Shown: positions 8,900 through 17,169, numbered from the stretch's first letter. The stretch: 64,000 bases of DNA from Candidatus Obscuribacterales bacterium (GCA_031292355.1 JARLHI010000029.1:53687-117686); one strand, 5' to 3'. Program-made: numbers and translations. Notes: a model not told the origin generated them from the sequence alone.

Positions 8900-10213
8900 T
8901 TAGCTGGTTGGCTTTGGTGCCTTGTCGGTGTATTGGCCATTCACAACATACTCGGTGTTAGTATGAGCAGTTCCTCGGCTGCCTTGAATGGATCTAGTGC
9001 CGACACCGTTTTGTCCACCCTTTTCAAAATTGATGTCGTACGTTGTAGTGCGTTGATACTGGTGGTCGGTTTGGGTGTAATGGAACTTGCCATCGGGCCC
9101 GGTAGGACCTTGTTCGCGAACTGAGTCGTAACGCTTTGTCGGATCTTTATCCAGATAATTTACATGTTCTTTCCAGGCACCATTTGGGCCGTTGGTATGA
9201 TCGGTGGTGATATCAGGTTGACCGTTTTTGAATTTGGTGTCGAAATAACCATCCGCCTTTTCTTTGCGCTCTTCGGTTTTGGTTTTTCCGTCGGCAGCGT
9301 ACTTAGTTGTCGTTGCTAAACCATCGGTTCCTTTTTCGACGGTTTCAGTTTGCGTTTTGCCGTCAGCAGCGAATTTGGTGGTGAATGTTTTGCCGTCCTT
9401 AACGACGGTTGTTTCGGTTGGAGTAGTGCCATTTTCCTGGAATTTGGTTGTCGTGGCCACACCATCTTTGGTGACAGTCGTTTCCGTAGGCTTGTCACCA
9501 TTCATTTTGCTGACTGTTTTAGTACCATCAGGGTCGATCTGACTTTTTTCAGTTACTTTTCCGTCTTTATCACTTTTGGTGTCAAAGCTCGTGCCGTTAA
9601 GCGTTTTGTGATCAAGTGAGCCTGTTTTTTCGCCATTGGCGTCTTTAAATGATGTGGTGTAATCACCGTTTGGCTGTGTGACTTTTGTCTCGTGAGTCTT
9701 ATCTTTATTGTATTTCTCTTCCGTGGTTACATGGTTATGTTCGGTGCTAGTTGTAACTGACTCGTCTTTGCCAATACTAATCTTTTCGCCTGCTTTAAAG
9801 TCATGACGTCCTGTTCTTTCCATTACGGTCTTCGCGGCTGTGGACGCTTCTCTGTCGCTCATGCCCTCATCTTTAAAAGCTTGAAAAGGACCCTGCCCTT
9901 TTTTCAAGCCGCCAGAGAATTTCTCTGCAGCATTTTTAACTTCTTCGTTTCGATCGAAAATGCTTTTGTCCCCTTGCTTCACTGAATCGACGTTGCCGTC
10001 TGAGTTTTTGTGAATGGTCAATCCAGGCAAAGTGTCGTGCGAGCTTTTTGATACTGTGTTCCAGTAATTCTGCTCTGACTTTAAGTCTTTCATCTGCATC
10101 GAATGGGCATGCTCGACGATGTTCTGTATGCCGACATTCTGGTCTGCCCCTTTCTTATTAAAATCCTGGACGTCATGCTTTGCCTGGATTTCTGGTGAAT
10201 TAGTTCCTGCCAT
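8900..10213 (-). CDS. Repeat-rich hydrophilic protein (TTTKFxADGKTxTET repeats)
   Basis: A 437-residue, very polar protein without signal peptide or TM. Residues 1-170 are helical; the segment GPFQAFKDEGMSDREAS through FKAGEKISIGKDE recalls the end of a LysM-like module, though weakly. Residues 175-360 are short beta repeats of about 17-20 residues with the pattern T-T-x-K-F-x-x-(D/N)-G-K-T-x-T-E-T-x-V-x-K-D-G, comparable to the two-strand MORN/YwqK-type repeats. The C-terminus is Tyr/Thr/Gly-rich. Codons are rich in AAA/ACT, unlike the S1 genes nearby. It stands alone: the next gene upstream is divergent. Function unknown; a surface or scaffold role is a guess. Confidence 0.7.
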   Translation of the reverse strand: MAGTNSPEIQAKHDVQDFNKKGADQNVGIQNIVEHAHSMQMKDLKSEQNYWNTVSKSSHDTLPGLTIHKNSDGNVDSVKQGDKSIFDRNEEVKNAAEKFSGGLKKGQGPFQAFKDEGMSDREASTAAKTVMERTGRHDFKAGEKISIGKDESVTTSTEHNHVTTEEKYNKDKTHETKVTQPNGDYTTSFKDANGEKTGSLDHKTLNGTSFDTKSDKDGKVTEKSQIDPDGTKTVSKMNGDKPTETTVTKDGVATTTKFQENGTTPTETTVVKDGKTFTTKFAADGKTQTETVEKGTDGLATTTKYAADGKTKTEERKEKADGYFDTKFKNGQPDITTDHTNGPNGAWKEHVNYLDKDPTKRYDSVREQGPTGPDGKFHYTQTDHQYQRTTTYDINFEKGGQNGVGTRSIQGSRGTAHTNTEYVVNGQYTDKAPKPTS

Positions 10214-10497
10214 TTTTGGACCTCATGTGGTGGCGAATGAAATAGTTCGGGTTGGAAGGGGTGCGGACAGCACGAATGCCGTCTTTAGTGGGAAGAATAC
10301 GACTTGTTCTTGACATCAACTTGACATACATCGTCTATATGCACGGATTCTCAGCAGTTAAAACATTCTCTGCCTATCGTGCTAACATTTACGAACTCTT
10401 TAATTTGTCCTTTTCGGCAAAGATAGCTTTTAATAAGCGTTAGGGAATCACTAGCAAAAATTGACTTTGTTATTGCGCTGAAAAAATCGAGAAAAAA

Positions 10498-11520
10498 ATG
10501 GCAACACAATTACTTCCCGAGCGCCTGCGGCAGTACAGCGATTGGAACATTGACGCCCAGACTGTGCTGCAAATTGCGGAAAATTCGTTCTGGGTTAGTT
10601 TGAATTCTGCGATGCATTCGCACAGCGGAGCACTCGAAGGGAAGTTTCATTTACCTGCAAATCGAGCGACAAAATTGATTATTTTCGAACCAGGTTTTCC
10701 AGGCGGAGCCTCCACTGATTTTGAGCGCTTGCATTTGAAAGGGCTTCTCGCTGCCGGTTACGCAATATTTACGGCACGTCATCGTGGCACCATCATCAAT
10801 GGGCCACATTCCGACTATTACGTCAATTGTCCAGAGCGGCAGGCGAAAGCGATCGTTGAAAATCAAAAAGTATTAGGCGATGGTCAGGCTTCAATGGGAG
10901 ATTGGCTCAGTGAGCCTTTAGTTGCATTGGATGCACTGGGTGGAGCTTTTGAGGAGTTGATTATAGTTGGCCATTCATTTGGTGGATTGGCAATTATGCA
11001 CAGTGCCTCTCAGTTATTCAAACACAAGTACCAATATCACGACAAAGTGAAAAAGTTGGTGCACCTGGCTGGTGTCGGTGGAAGGTTGCGAGGCCCGCAT
11101 GACCGTACCATTGAACGCTGGAACGATTTTATTCAAGCCGACTGGGCGATCAATCGTATTGAAATTGGCGACGCAGCTGTAAATATTGAGCATATCCGCA
11201 AAGCACACGAGACCCTTCATCAATCAGCGGTTTCTATACCACCAGCTGTCGATGTGATTTGTTTGACCGCTTTTGGCGAGACTGCAGATGCCATCGATGA
11301 ATTGATTCCTCCGCAAGAAGCTCTCGATATAATCATTTCCGTAGGGCATGGAACACTTGTCGTAGATACGACCCAGCGAGCCAATCCAGAAGCAGGAGAG
11401 ATGGCCCATGAATTGTTTTCGCTGAAAACGGATGCATTGCTGAAGTTTGTCGACCCTGCGTGGAAATCAGCTAAACAAATTATTCGTCTTGATGCGCAAA
11501 CATGTCTTGAAAAATGCTAA
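10498..11520 (+). CDS. Alpha/beta-hydrolase fold protein
   Basis: 340 residues. The nucleophile elbow is GHSFGG near residue 161 and the oxyanion-hole region is IIFEPGFPGGAST near residue 60. A late His in ISVGHGTLV is a fair candidate for the catalytic base. These mark a serine hydrolase of esterase/lipase type, acting in the cytoplasm because no signal peptide is seen. The substrate cannot be read. The start follows AGAAAAAA, a weak site. The stop codon overlaps by 7 bases the start of the downstream glycosyltransferase fragment. The gene is divergent from the repeat-rich gene, leaving a 284-base shared promoter region. Confidence 0.75.
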   Translation: MATQLLPERLRQYSDWNIDAQTVLQIAENSFWVSLNSAMHSHSGALEGKFHLPANRATKLIIFEPGFPGGASTDFERLHLKGLLAAGYAIFTARHRGTIINGPHSDYYVNCPERQAKAIVENQKVLGDGQASMGDWLSEPLVALDALGGAFEELIIVGHSFGGLAIMHSASQLFKHKYQYHDKVKKLVHLAGVGGRLRGPHDRTIERWNDFIQADWAINRIEIGDAAVNIEHIRKAHETLHQSAVSIPPAVDVICLTAFGETADAIDELIPPQEALDIIISVGHGTLVVDTTQRANPEAGEMAHELFSLKTDALLKFVDPAWKSAKQIIRLDAQTCLEKC

Positions 11521-11771
11521 TTTCATCATTCGATGATCTTAGCCAATTTAACATAGAACCAGAACAACCACTCGAGTGCAGAGATTATATCGAGGAAATC
11601 GAACAATTAGTTGATGGACAGGCAAATGTGCGGCTCATGGAAGAATTCATTCCGGACGAGAAAATTCAAACAGTGATGAATGCAAATGATGTTGTTTTTC
11701 CATATCGAGGCATTATGACTTCTGGTGCCTTTGTTTTAAATTCAGCCGTGCCACCGCCGGCGGTGCCTTAG
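11514..11771 (+). pseudogene. Glycosyltransferase (GT4-type) C-terminal fragment
   Basis: 85 residues. The stretch NVRLMEEFIPDEKIQTVMN followed by ANDVVFPYRGIMTSGAFVLN is what is seen in the C-terminal nucleotide-sugar-binding half of GT-B glycosyltransferases (family 4), where the conserved pattern is a D-V-V-x-x-P-Y-R segment and then S-G. The reading frame ends with a proline-rich SAVPPPAVP just where the family would continue with a GRPVI-type loop, so about 60-100 residues are missing. No N-terminal half lies upstream; the hydrolase gene overlaps it directly. I read it as a remnant fused behind the hydrolase, though a short functional protein cannot be excluded. Confidence 0.55.
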
Positions 11772-11795
11772 TGGGCAAATTTTTTTTAGTATTAT

Positions 11796-11837
11796 CGAGC
11801 AGACGGACGAATGAAATAAAACCCATCCGCCTGCTCG
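11796..11837. terminator. Hairpin between convergent genes
   Basis: CGAGCAG and CTGCTCG enclose a second pairing region (CGGAC/TCCG-type) and a central AT loop. It lies between the glycosyltransferase remnant and the converging 2H gene, 7 bases after the latter's stop. No U-run follows on the plus strand; a T-rich stretch lies just upstream at 11779-11788. Confidence 0.5.
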
Positions 11838-11844
11838 CTTGACG

Positions 11845-12216
11845 CTATTCGGTCTCGTTGATAGCCACCGTCACATCAATCTTGAAAGGCTCGACCGTCT
11901 GCCATTTGTTGGTATGGAGGGCCAGTCGATTGCTTTCGGAAGACTTTCTGTCTGAACTTCGCGAAAGTGTGATGTGGAAAATGCGATTGAGTCTCTGAGT
12001 GGAGCCGTTGACTGAGACGATCAGGGCTTCGAGGCTTTCATCGCAAATATAGGCGAACGCCGAAACATCCGAAATCTCCGGCAGTTCTACGTCCTTATCG
12101 ACACCGAAGTCATAGGTGACGTGGTCTGCCTTGATCTCCTGGAACTTGGGCGGGAAGCGCTTCCAGATTTCCCGGCGACTCGCTTCGGTGAGATTTAGGG
12201 CGACATATAACGGCAA
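11845..12216 (-). CDS. Compact 2H-phosphoesterase-like protein
   Basis: 123 residues. Two H-x-T motifs are visible: ADHVTYDFGV at about residues 31-40 and IFHITLSRS at about 79-87. These are the signature pair of the 2H phosphoesterase superfamily, which hydrolyses 2',3'-cyclic or 2'-5' phosphodiester bonds in RNA or nucleotides. The spacing is short, giving a minimal domain like the C-terminal phosphodiesterase module of RNA-repair proteins. It is the last gene of a minus-strand run of small genes behind an S1-domain gene, which would fit RNA metabolism. The assignment rests on the two motifs alone. Confidence 0.55.
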   Translation of the reverse strand: MPLYVALNLTEASRREIWKRFPPKFQEIKADHVTYDFGVDKDVELPEISDVSAFAYICDESLEALIVSVNGSTQRLNRIFHITLSRSSDRKSSESNRLALHTNKWQTVEPFKIDVTVAINETE

Positions 12217-12270
12217 GTTTTATTCTCCTTGAGAAATTTTAGCGAAGTTCGCAGAATAGTTGACTATTGT

Positions 12271-12516
12271 TCAGCGACGCTTGGGCGACTTGATCCTCTC
12301 CGGGATGTAACCTTGCAGGTAGAGGTCCTGGCCGAATCGATCGAGTTTTGCCAGACGTATGCCGAAGACCACCGCGGAGATCATCACTACCAGTGCGGTT
12401 GCGCCGGTAAAGCTGTAAAACAAGCGGTCGGTAGGCCACATGTAGACAGCAGGTGCCAGCAGCAGAAGCCCGAGTATGAATGCGACAGGGCAAGTGAAGT
12501 CCATTTTGTTGGGCAT
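12271..12516 (-). CDS. Small two-TM membrane protein
   Basis: 81 residues, MPNKMDFTCPVAFILG start. TM helices lie at about 9-26 and 33-53, followed by a basic soluble tail ending IKSPKRR. AGAGG precedes the start. Longer frames on both strands overlap this gene, but they have no Shine-Dalgarno and poor composition. It sits 54 bases upstream of the 2H-like gene and 39 bases downstream of another small gene, so co-transcription is likely. No family recognised. Confidence 0.6.
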   Translation of the reverse strand: MPNKMDFTCPVAFILGLLLLAPAVYMWPTDRLFYSFTGATALVVMISAVVFGIRLAKLDRFGQDLYLQGYIPERIKSPKRR

Positions 12517-12555
12517 CGAGTAACCTCTTGTGGGGAAGTTGGGAAGGGAGAAGGG

Positions 12556-12717
12556 TTAAGTGACGCTGTGAAGCTGACCTTTCTTCGGAGTGCGAATAAG
12601 CCAGCGCCTGGGATGCACGGAGACCAACTTGCACGGCTTGTCCCATGTCAGAAGCAAAAGCGGCTTCGGAGCAGGAAGTCGGAGTTGGTAAACGAATTGG
12701 TTTAAGTTCTGGCTCAT
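12556..12717 (-). CDS. Small basic protein, 53 residues
   Basis: The protein begins MSQNLNQFVYQLRLPAPKPL and continues with a basic, Trp-containing stretch (RRWLIRTPKKGQ). The start at 12717 is preceded by GAAAGAA; the longer frame to 12771 adds a segment without protein character. It lies inside a tightly packed minus-strand run (61 bases after the coiled-coil gene, 39 before the two-TM gene). The pattern of small beta-type residues could be a single beta-barrel fold, but this is speculative. Confidence 0.5.
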   Translation of the reverse strand: MSQNLNQFVYQLRLPAPKPLLLLTWDKPCKLVSVHPRRWLIRTPKKGQLHSVT

Positions 12718-12778
12718 GGCACATTCTTTCGAAGAAGACTTCAGAATGAGTGCGGCCGCGCTCGGTCGCACTCGCCGG

Positions 12779-13285
12779 TCATGATTGCATCATCGGTGTG
12801 TCCGACAATGCGCCCGAGGTAATTGGGTAAACGACCACAAAGCGCACAAACAAACCTTCAAGTGACTCGACTGCTTGTTCGTAGATGCGCTCGTCATCGT
12901 CTGCCCACTGCTTCACTTGCAGTAATTGGATGTTGAGGTCGCGGATGGTTTGAAAATGCGAGGAGTCGAGCAGGTCGACTTCTCGCAATTCCTGAGCATC
13001 GTTGTCCAACTGCTCAATCTTGGTCTGAATGGCAGCTGCCAGTTCGACGAAGCGTGAGCGGCGCACCTGAGCTTCTTGCCCGATGCGCATGACGTAACGA
13101 ATCGACTCGGTGAGATAATCCCGCGAGTCGTGTTCGTCTCCTTTTTGACGGATGACGTCTCTATCGCACCAAGCGGAAATTTCGCTGCTTGCCTGGTGCA
13201 GGTTTCGGGCGGAGACTGCGGCAGAGCGAAGCAGCTCAACGCTTTCCGCCCTCCTTCTGGAGAATGAATCGATCACATCCAGCAT
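12779..13285 (-). CDS. Alpha-helical protein of unknown function
   Basis: 168 residues, almost entirely helical, with heptad-like segments at about 60-135 (FVELAAAIQTKIEQLDNDAQ and the stretch after it). The start at 13285 has AGGAG 8 bases upstream and lies 50 bases inside the preceding gene, in a different frame, so translation of the two may be coupled. No known family or catalytic motif. The basic N-terminus (SFSRRRAES) and acidic middle would suit a protein-protein or nucleic-acid contact. Confidence 0.65.
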   Translation of the reverse strand: MLDVIDSFSRRRAESVELLRSAAVSARNLHQASSEISAWCDRDVIRQKGDEHDSRDYLTESIRYVMRIGQEAQVRRSRFVELAAAIQTKIEQLDNDAQELREVDLLDSSHFQTIRDLNIQLLQVKQWADDDERIYEQAVESLEGLFVRFVVVYPITSGALSDTPMMQS

Positions 13286-13778
13286 GACAGGAACTCCTGT
13301 TTTCTGTCGGTTCGATGAGCGCCGCCTTCATTTCGTCGTTAAACGCGGCGAAAGCATCACGCGCGGCGGCTTCGAAAGCAATCATGGCTCGCGCCTCGAT
13401 TACTTTGAGAACAAGCGCGGTCGGCCCAACAGCCCGTTCGTAGACGCTATTGGCGCTGCGAAGGATGTTGTGAAAAGCGTCGGTAGCTTCTTTGCGCGCG
13501 ACCACGTCGGTCTCGGGCAAGGTGTCAAGCGACGTCTCATGCTGCTCGCTGCCTTTGTTGACGGTCGTCTGAAACACGTCGTGCGCTGCGGTCTGGGCAG
13601 CGACGGCGGCTTCACGCTCGTCTTCTGTGGCTTCGAGAAAGACTTCCTCTGCAGCGTGCAGAGCAGCCATGTACCTGGTGAAAATGGGGCGCACCGTCGG
13701 TCGATCCGAACGTGGTGCGTTGAGGAACTTGAGCCAGGCGCTTTGACGTTGAGCAGCAACAGTTTTGGAAAATAGCAC
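13236..13778 (-). CDS. Alpha-helical Ala/Glu-rich protein
   Basis: 180 residues. Mostly helical and rich in Ala, Glu and Thr (HAAEEVFLEATEDEREAAVA; ARAMIAFEAAARDAFAAFND). The last 25 residues (RSSCHAGCDRFILQKEGG) change character exactly where the next gene begins in another frame. The end may therefore be a recent read-through extension, or the overlap may be genuine. It lies 106 bases after the S1-domain gene, with a strong hairpin between. No family recognised. Confidence 0.6.
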   Translation of the reverse strand: MLFSKTVAAQRQSAWLKFLNAPRSDRPTVRPIFTRYMAALHAAEEVFLEATEDEREAAVAAQTAAHDVFQTTVNKGSEQHETSLDTLPETDVVARKEATDAFHNILRSANSVYERAVGPTALVLKVIEARAMIAFEAAARDAFAAFNDEMKAALIEPTENRSSCHAGCDRFILQKEGGKR

Positions 13779-13815
13779 AGGTGGTCCTTTCGAGGATTGT
13801 TAAAAATCACAAGTG

Positions 13816-13851
13816 ACCGGAGGGTCAAGCAACGTGCTTGAATCCTCCGGT
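13816..13851 (-). terminator. Strong hairpin after the S1-domain gene
   Basis: ACCGGAGG pairs with CCTCCGGT and continues into TCAAGCA/TGCTTGA, giving about 15 bp with a small internal loop. On the minus strand it is followed 10 bases on by ATTTTTAAC. A second perfect 7-bp stem (CTGAGTC/GACTCAG, 13861-13879) lies between it and the stop codon. Together they probably end or attenuate transcription before the small-gene run. Confidence 0.65.
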
Positions 13852-13884
13852 TATCTCGCACTGAGTCACAGCGACTCAGATTTA

Positions 13885-14814
13885 CTACTTGAACGTGACC
13901 GAGAGGGCGCGTCCAACGATGCCGAGCACTTTGACGTGCAGGGTACCGCCCACCTTCAAGCCCTCGACTTTGAGCGAGCCGAAGTTCTCGTACGCCAGAG
14001 TGGCTTCGACGCCGCTCTTGAGCACGAGCTTGAGACCGGCATTGCAGGGACCGGCGATGGTGGCGGTAATTTTCTTGCCCACGAGCTCGGCTGCCTTCTT
14101 CAATTCCGCTTCGACTTCGGAAAGTTCGAAGCGGAACTTGGCCGGGTTGGTGGGGTCGGGCTCGACAGCCAGGACGTTGACCGTGACCGGCATGCCCTTA
14201 TTGAGCTGCGACCGGCGGCGTTCCTGATTGTTCGAACCCATTTCGCTGACATGGAGGAGACCCGAACGGTTGCTGCCGAGGTCGATGAAGGCGCCGTACT
14301 TGGCCGTGTTCAGAACATGTCCTTCGACCGTCTGACCTACCAGAGCCTGAGCGGCGAGCAAATCGGTGGCTCGGGATTCGCTCAGGTCATATTTCGGCTC
14401 CAACAAAGTGCCCTTGCAGTCGCTCACCATGACGGTGAATTCGTCGCCGCGGCGCACCGACTTCATGACCACACGCTGAGCTTCGGCATCGCCGTTGAGG
14501 TCGCGACCACGCAGCATGCCACTCGTCGAGCCGAAAGCCAGAATGACAGCGTGTGGAATCGCGTCCTTCTTGCCCTTGTCCTTGATGACGGCGACGACCT
14601 TGCCGAGAACGATGTCACCAGTTTTGGGGCGACCGGAGGCAGAGGTGGCGGCAGTGATGGCGAGAGAAGAAGAGGAGGTCATGGGGGTGGTCTCCTTGAT
14701 TGAACGAGGGTTTGCATTCGACGTGGCGGAGCTTGCGGGTTGCGATACAGCGGGGCTATCAGGACAGTTGGAAGCGATGGAGTGCTCAGAGGCAGTCTGG
14801 GGTTCGAATGTCAT
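13885..14814 (-). CDS. S1-domain RNA-binding protein, three modules
   Basis: 309 residues from the start at 14814 (AAGGA upstream); an internal ATG at 14682 with AAGGAGA is an alternative that would drop 44 low-complexity Ser/Thr/Ala/Pro residues. Three OB-type modules follow: about 65-150 (GDIVLGKVVAVIKD, divergent), 165-240 (VGQTVEGHVLNTAKYGAFID, then SGLLHVSEM, a canonical S1 domain) and 245-309 (VGKKITATIAGP). It should bind RNA. It is not ribosomal protein S1, which has four to six canonical repeats. Its last two modules match those of the gene at 19221, so the two are paralogues. The codon use is GC-biased, as expected of a highly expressed gene. It leads a run of small genes on the minus strand. 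Confidence 0.8.
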   Translation of the reverse strand: MTFEPQTASEHSIASNCPDSPAVSQPASSATSNANPRSIKETTPMTSSSSLAITAATSASGRPKTGDIVLGKVVAVIKDKGKKDAIPHAVILAFGSTSGMLRGRDLNGDAEAQRVVMKSVRRGDEFTVMVSDCKGTLLEPKYDLSESRATDLLAAQALVGQTVEGHVLNTAKYGAFIDLGSNRSGLLHVSEMGSNNQERRRSQLNKGMPVTVNVLAVEPDPTNPAKFRFELSEVEAELKKAAELVGKKITATIAGPCNAGLKLVLKSGVEATLAYENFGSLKVEGLKVGGTLHVKVLGIVGRALSVTFK

Positions 14815-15157
14815 GGCTGATGTCCTTTGACAGGGGTGTATCGCGGTTTTTCCGCAAGACAGGCACGCCAAATGGGAAGCCGAAAGAACACACAGGAAAA
14901 CTAGACAATCTTCCACACCAGACCGGTAGGCAGGTACTGAAGGGAAAATTAAGTGATTGGCTTTGAGTTCTTGTGTTTTTTTGCGGAATCTATTGGAGAT
15001 ACATGTCGTATCTCGAACATGCCAAAATTGCCTATAAATAGCAATTACTATTTAGACTTATGCGAACATTTGCTAGCGCCGTTATACGTAGTTTCACATG
15101 GATAGACTCCGCACAGTTCGCGCTAGCCTATAATTTGCCCTGCTGGAGTGCCGCCAT
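14815..15157. other. Divergent promoter region
   Basis: This region separates the S1-domain gene (minus) from the DUF2939 gene (plus). The half near 15000-15130 is AT-rich and includes TATAAT within CTAGCCTATAATTTGCCC (about 15124-15141), a fair -10 element for the plus-strand gene, whose start is at 15158. No coding frame or strong hairpin is visible. Confidence 0.4.
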
Positions 15158-15796
15158 ATGCGTTTTTTGTTGATTTTGCTGGTTATTTGTTTATCAGTCG
15201 GCGGGGCTTACTGGTACTGGACGACCACTCCTCAGTACTCTATCGAGCAAGTTAAGGTGGCAGTGAAAGCACACGATTTGCCGAAATTTCGCGAGTATTT
15301 CGATGTAGATAGTGTTTCTGACAGAATGGTTGACGATTTTCTTTCACCGCCGATGCAACAGCTCGGTCCTCACAATTCACTTCTTGCGGGCATTGTTCAG
15401 GGATTGGTCGACGGGCTTGTAAAGCCGACTCTGACGCCAGTCGTCAAAGAGGAAGTCGAGCAATTCGTCATCGGGGGCAAATTCTCACACTCTCAAACTG
15501 ACGCTAGCTTGCCAGCCGGACGCCCCACTTTAGCCACCTTCGACAAGAAATTTGGTTTTCGCAATCATGCTTTTCGCTCGATCAAATACGTCAAAATCGA
15601 TGGTGATTCTGCAATTACCGGATTGGTGTTCCACAACGAGGTTTATCAAGCTGATTTGTTGCTCGAATTGAAAATGCGGAAGGTCGAAAATCACTGGCAG
15701 GTTATGCAATTGACGAATTTTCCTGATTTCGTCGCCAACATTGCTCAATTGCAGTTGAATCGTGTTCCAACAGCAACGCCTCCTGCCAGGAAATAA
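15158..15796 (+). CDS. DUF2939-family membrane-anchored protein
   Basis: 212 residues. One N-terminal TM or uncleaved signal (LLILLVICLSVGGAYWYW) is followed by the characteristic TTPQYSIEQVKVAVKAHD, and then by a D-x-x-x-F-R-E-Y-F-D-V-D segment; this is the DUF2939 pattern of a short alpha/beta repeat following a Trp/Tyr-rich membrane exit. The rest is a mixed alpha/beta domain in the periplasm. Biochemical function is unknown for the family. It converges with the cysteine hydrolase gene 17 bases downstream. A TATAAT-like element lies about 25 bases upstream of the start. Confidence 0.75.
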   Translation: MRFLLILLVICLSVGGAYWYWTTTPQYSIEQVKVAVKAHDLPKFREYFDVDSVSDRMVDDFLSPPMQQLGPHNSLLAGIVQGLVDGLVKPTLTPVVKEEVEQFVIGGKFSHSQTDASLPAGRPTLATFDKKFGFRNHAFRSIKYVKIDGDSAITGLVFHNEVYQADLLLELKMRKVENHWQVMQLTNFPDFVANIAQLQLNRVPTATPPARK

Positions 15797-15813
15797 GACG
15801 AAGCTTTAGGTCC

Positions 15814-16395
15814 TCACGCCTCTATCAAATTCTCAGCAATTGCAGAGACAATCGAAGCTGTGCTTAAAACGGTCGCAAATTCTTTGTGCAGGCTAGCAAG
15901 CGCTGTGGCAAAAATTTCTTCGGCAGAATACGTTTTGCCATCATACCCGGTGCGATTAAACGTCGCCGTGGCGTCAGCTGCTACATACGTGACGAAGCCT
16001 AAATTTCCCGCCATGCGCGTGGATGTCGAAACACAGTGGTCTGTGGTCAGACCGGCGATAACTAGAGTGTCGACGCGATTCGTACGTAAATAACTTTCGA
16101 GTGTTGTGCCTATAAAAGCACTGTTGACGTGCTTCTTCTCGACATGTTCACCATAGATTGGCTGAAAAGCATCTTTGAAGTCATTGCCGGTTTGTCCGGG
16201 ATAGAGTGGTGATTCGGGGTTTGTTGAATGATGTTGAACGTGCACTACAGGCATTTTCGCCTTGCGCCAGGCCGTCAAAAGGGTCTCCATATTTCTTTCC
16301 GCCTGCGGATTATTTCGCTTGCCCCAGTACGGTAAGTCGAAGCCCTTTTGTACGTCGATCAGCACGAGGGCGGTGTTTGCTGGCAGTTTGTTCAT
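15814..16395 (-). CDS. Isochorismatase-like cysteine hydrolase
   Basis: 193 residues, the typical length of the family. The catalytic triad is visible: Asp near residue 14 (ALVLIDVQKGF), Lys in the middle (VEKKHVNSAF) and Cys in TTDHCVSTSTRMAGNLGF. The cis-peptide motif GLTTDHCV is classical. The family hydrolyses amides or vinyl ethers (nicotinamidase, isochorismatase, ureidoacrylate amidase); the exact substrate cannot be assigned. It is cytoplasmic and monocistronic, convergent with the DUF2939 gene and divergent from a small membrane protein gene. Confidence 0.85.
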   Translation of the reverse strand: MNKLPANTALVLIDVQKGFDLPYWGKRNNPQAERNMETLLTAWRKAKMPVVHVQHHSTNPESPLYPGQTGNDFKDAFQPIYGEHVEKKHVNSAFIGTTLESYLRTNRVDTLVIAGLTTDHCVSTSTRMAGNLGFVTYVAADATATFNRTGYDGKTYSAEEIFATALASLHKEFATVLSTASIVSAIAENLIEA

Positions 16396-16661
16396 ATCCG
16401 TGTTTGTTTGCTCTCTGACAAAAAAAAGACAAAATCCGGCGGCAGCATAGCATGAGCAGAATAAATTGTGGCGCTATCACCGCTTGCCTAAGCACTTAAC
16501 AAATCGAGTAAGTGGTGATTCTGCGCCGTTTGGCTGCAAAAGCATTGAATTCTTGCTTGGTTCAGCCGTCGTCACTCCCTAGTTTAAAAGCGTTCCTCAA
16601 GCTTTCGAGCTTTCCATTTTTCTGGAGAAAACCTCTTACTGTAATTTAGGAGTGAGTGCAT

Positions 16662-17003
16662 ATGTCGATATCAATACTTCTCTGTCAGGCTCTACTTGGA
16701 GCCGTGAAACTTTTCGTTTTTATTGGTCTGCCTTTTGTGTTAATCAGCTACGCCTTTGGCTTAATGGCGGGTGAGCGCATGGAATATGGCACCTTCGGGC
16801 GTTCATGCATGCGCTTCATTACTGGAATGCTGCGTTGCATTCTCAAAGGAGTGTCGGTGCTATCGTCGGCTCTAGCCAGTGCTTTGCCCAGTCGCTTCGC
16901 GCGCTATCGCGTCGCCGCCCATTTGGTTATTCACCTCATTCTGTTAAACGTGGTGTTCTGGGTGTTGCTCGCCTGCTTCGCTCGTTTTGCACAAGCCGAA
17001 TAA
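16662..17003 (+). CDS. Small membrane protein, two or three TMs
   Basis: 113 residues, MSISILLCQALLGAVKLFVF. Hydrophobic segments at about 4-34, 60-75 (weak) and 90-110 (HLVIHLILLNVVFWVLLACF). The frame opens at 16656 with GTG, but ATG 16662 lies 7 bases after AGGAGTG, so that start is preferred. An intrinsic terminator follows 19 bases after the stop, so this is a single-gene unit. No family recognised. Confidence 0.6.
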   Translation: MSISILLCQALLGAVKLFVFIGLPFVLISYAFGLMAGERMEYGTFGRSCMRFITGMLRCILKGVSVLSSALASALPSRFARYRVAAHLVIHLILLNVVFWVLLACFARFAQAE

Positions 17004-17021
17004 CTTAGCTGTTTCCGAATC

Positions 17022-17060
17022 GACCCGTCTTGAGAGATTTTCTTAAGGCGGGCTCTTTTT
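17022..17060 (+). terminator. Rho-independent terminator
   Basis: GACCCGTCTT pairs with AAGGCGGGCTC (one G-U pair) and is followed by TTTTTG. It ends the small membrane-protein gene. Confidence 0.75.
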
Positions 17061-17169
17061 GCTTTGTGCTAAGTCATCAAAGCGGAGGGGTGGCACTGGT
17101 TCTTTCATGAGTTCATAGTCTAAACTTTCGGAAATAACATAGACTCGATCAGCTAAGACAAGGATTGTA

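Noticed and set aside
8900..10213. CRISPR-like or DNA-level tandem repeat
   Set aside because: The repetitive look comes from irregular coding repeats of 17-20 residues, not from identical DNA repeats with spacers.
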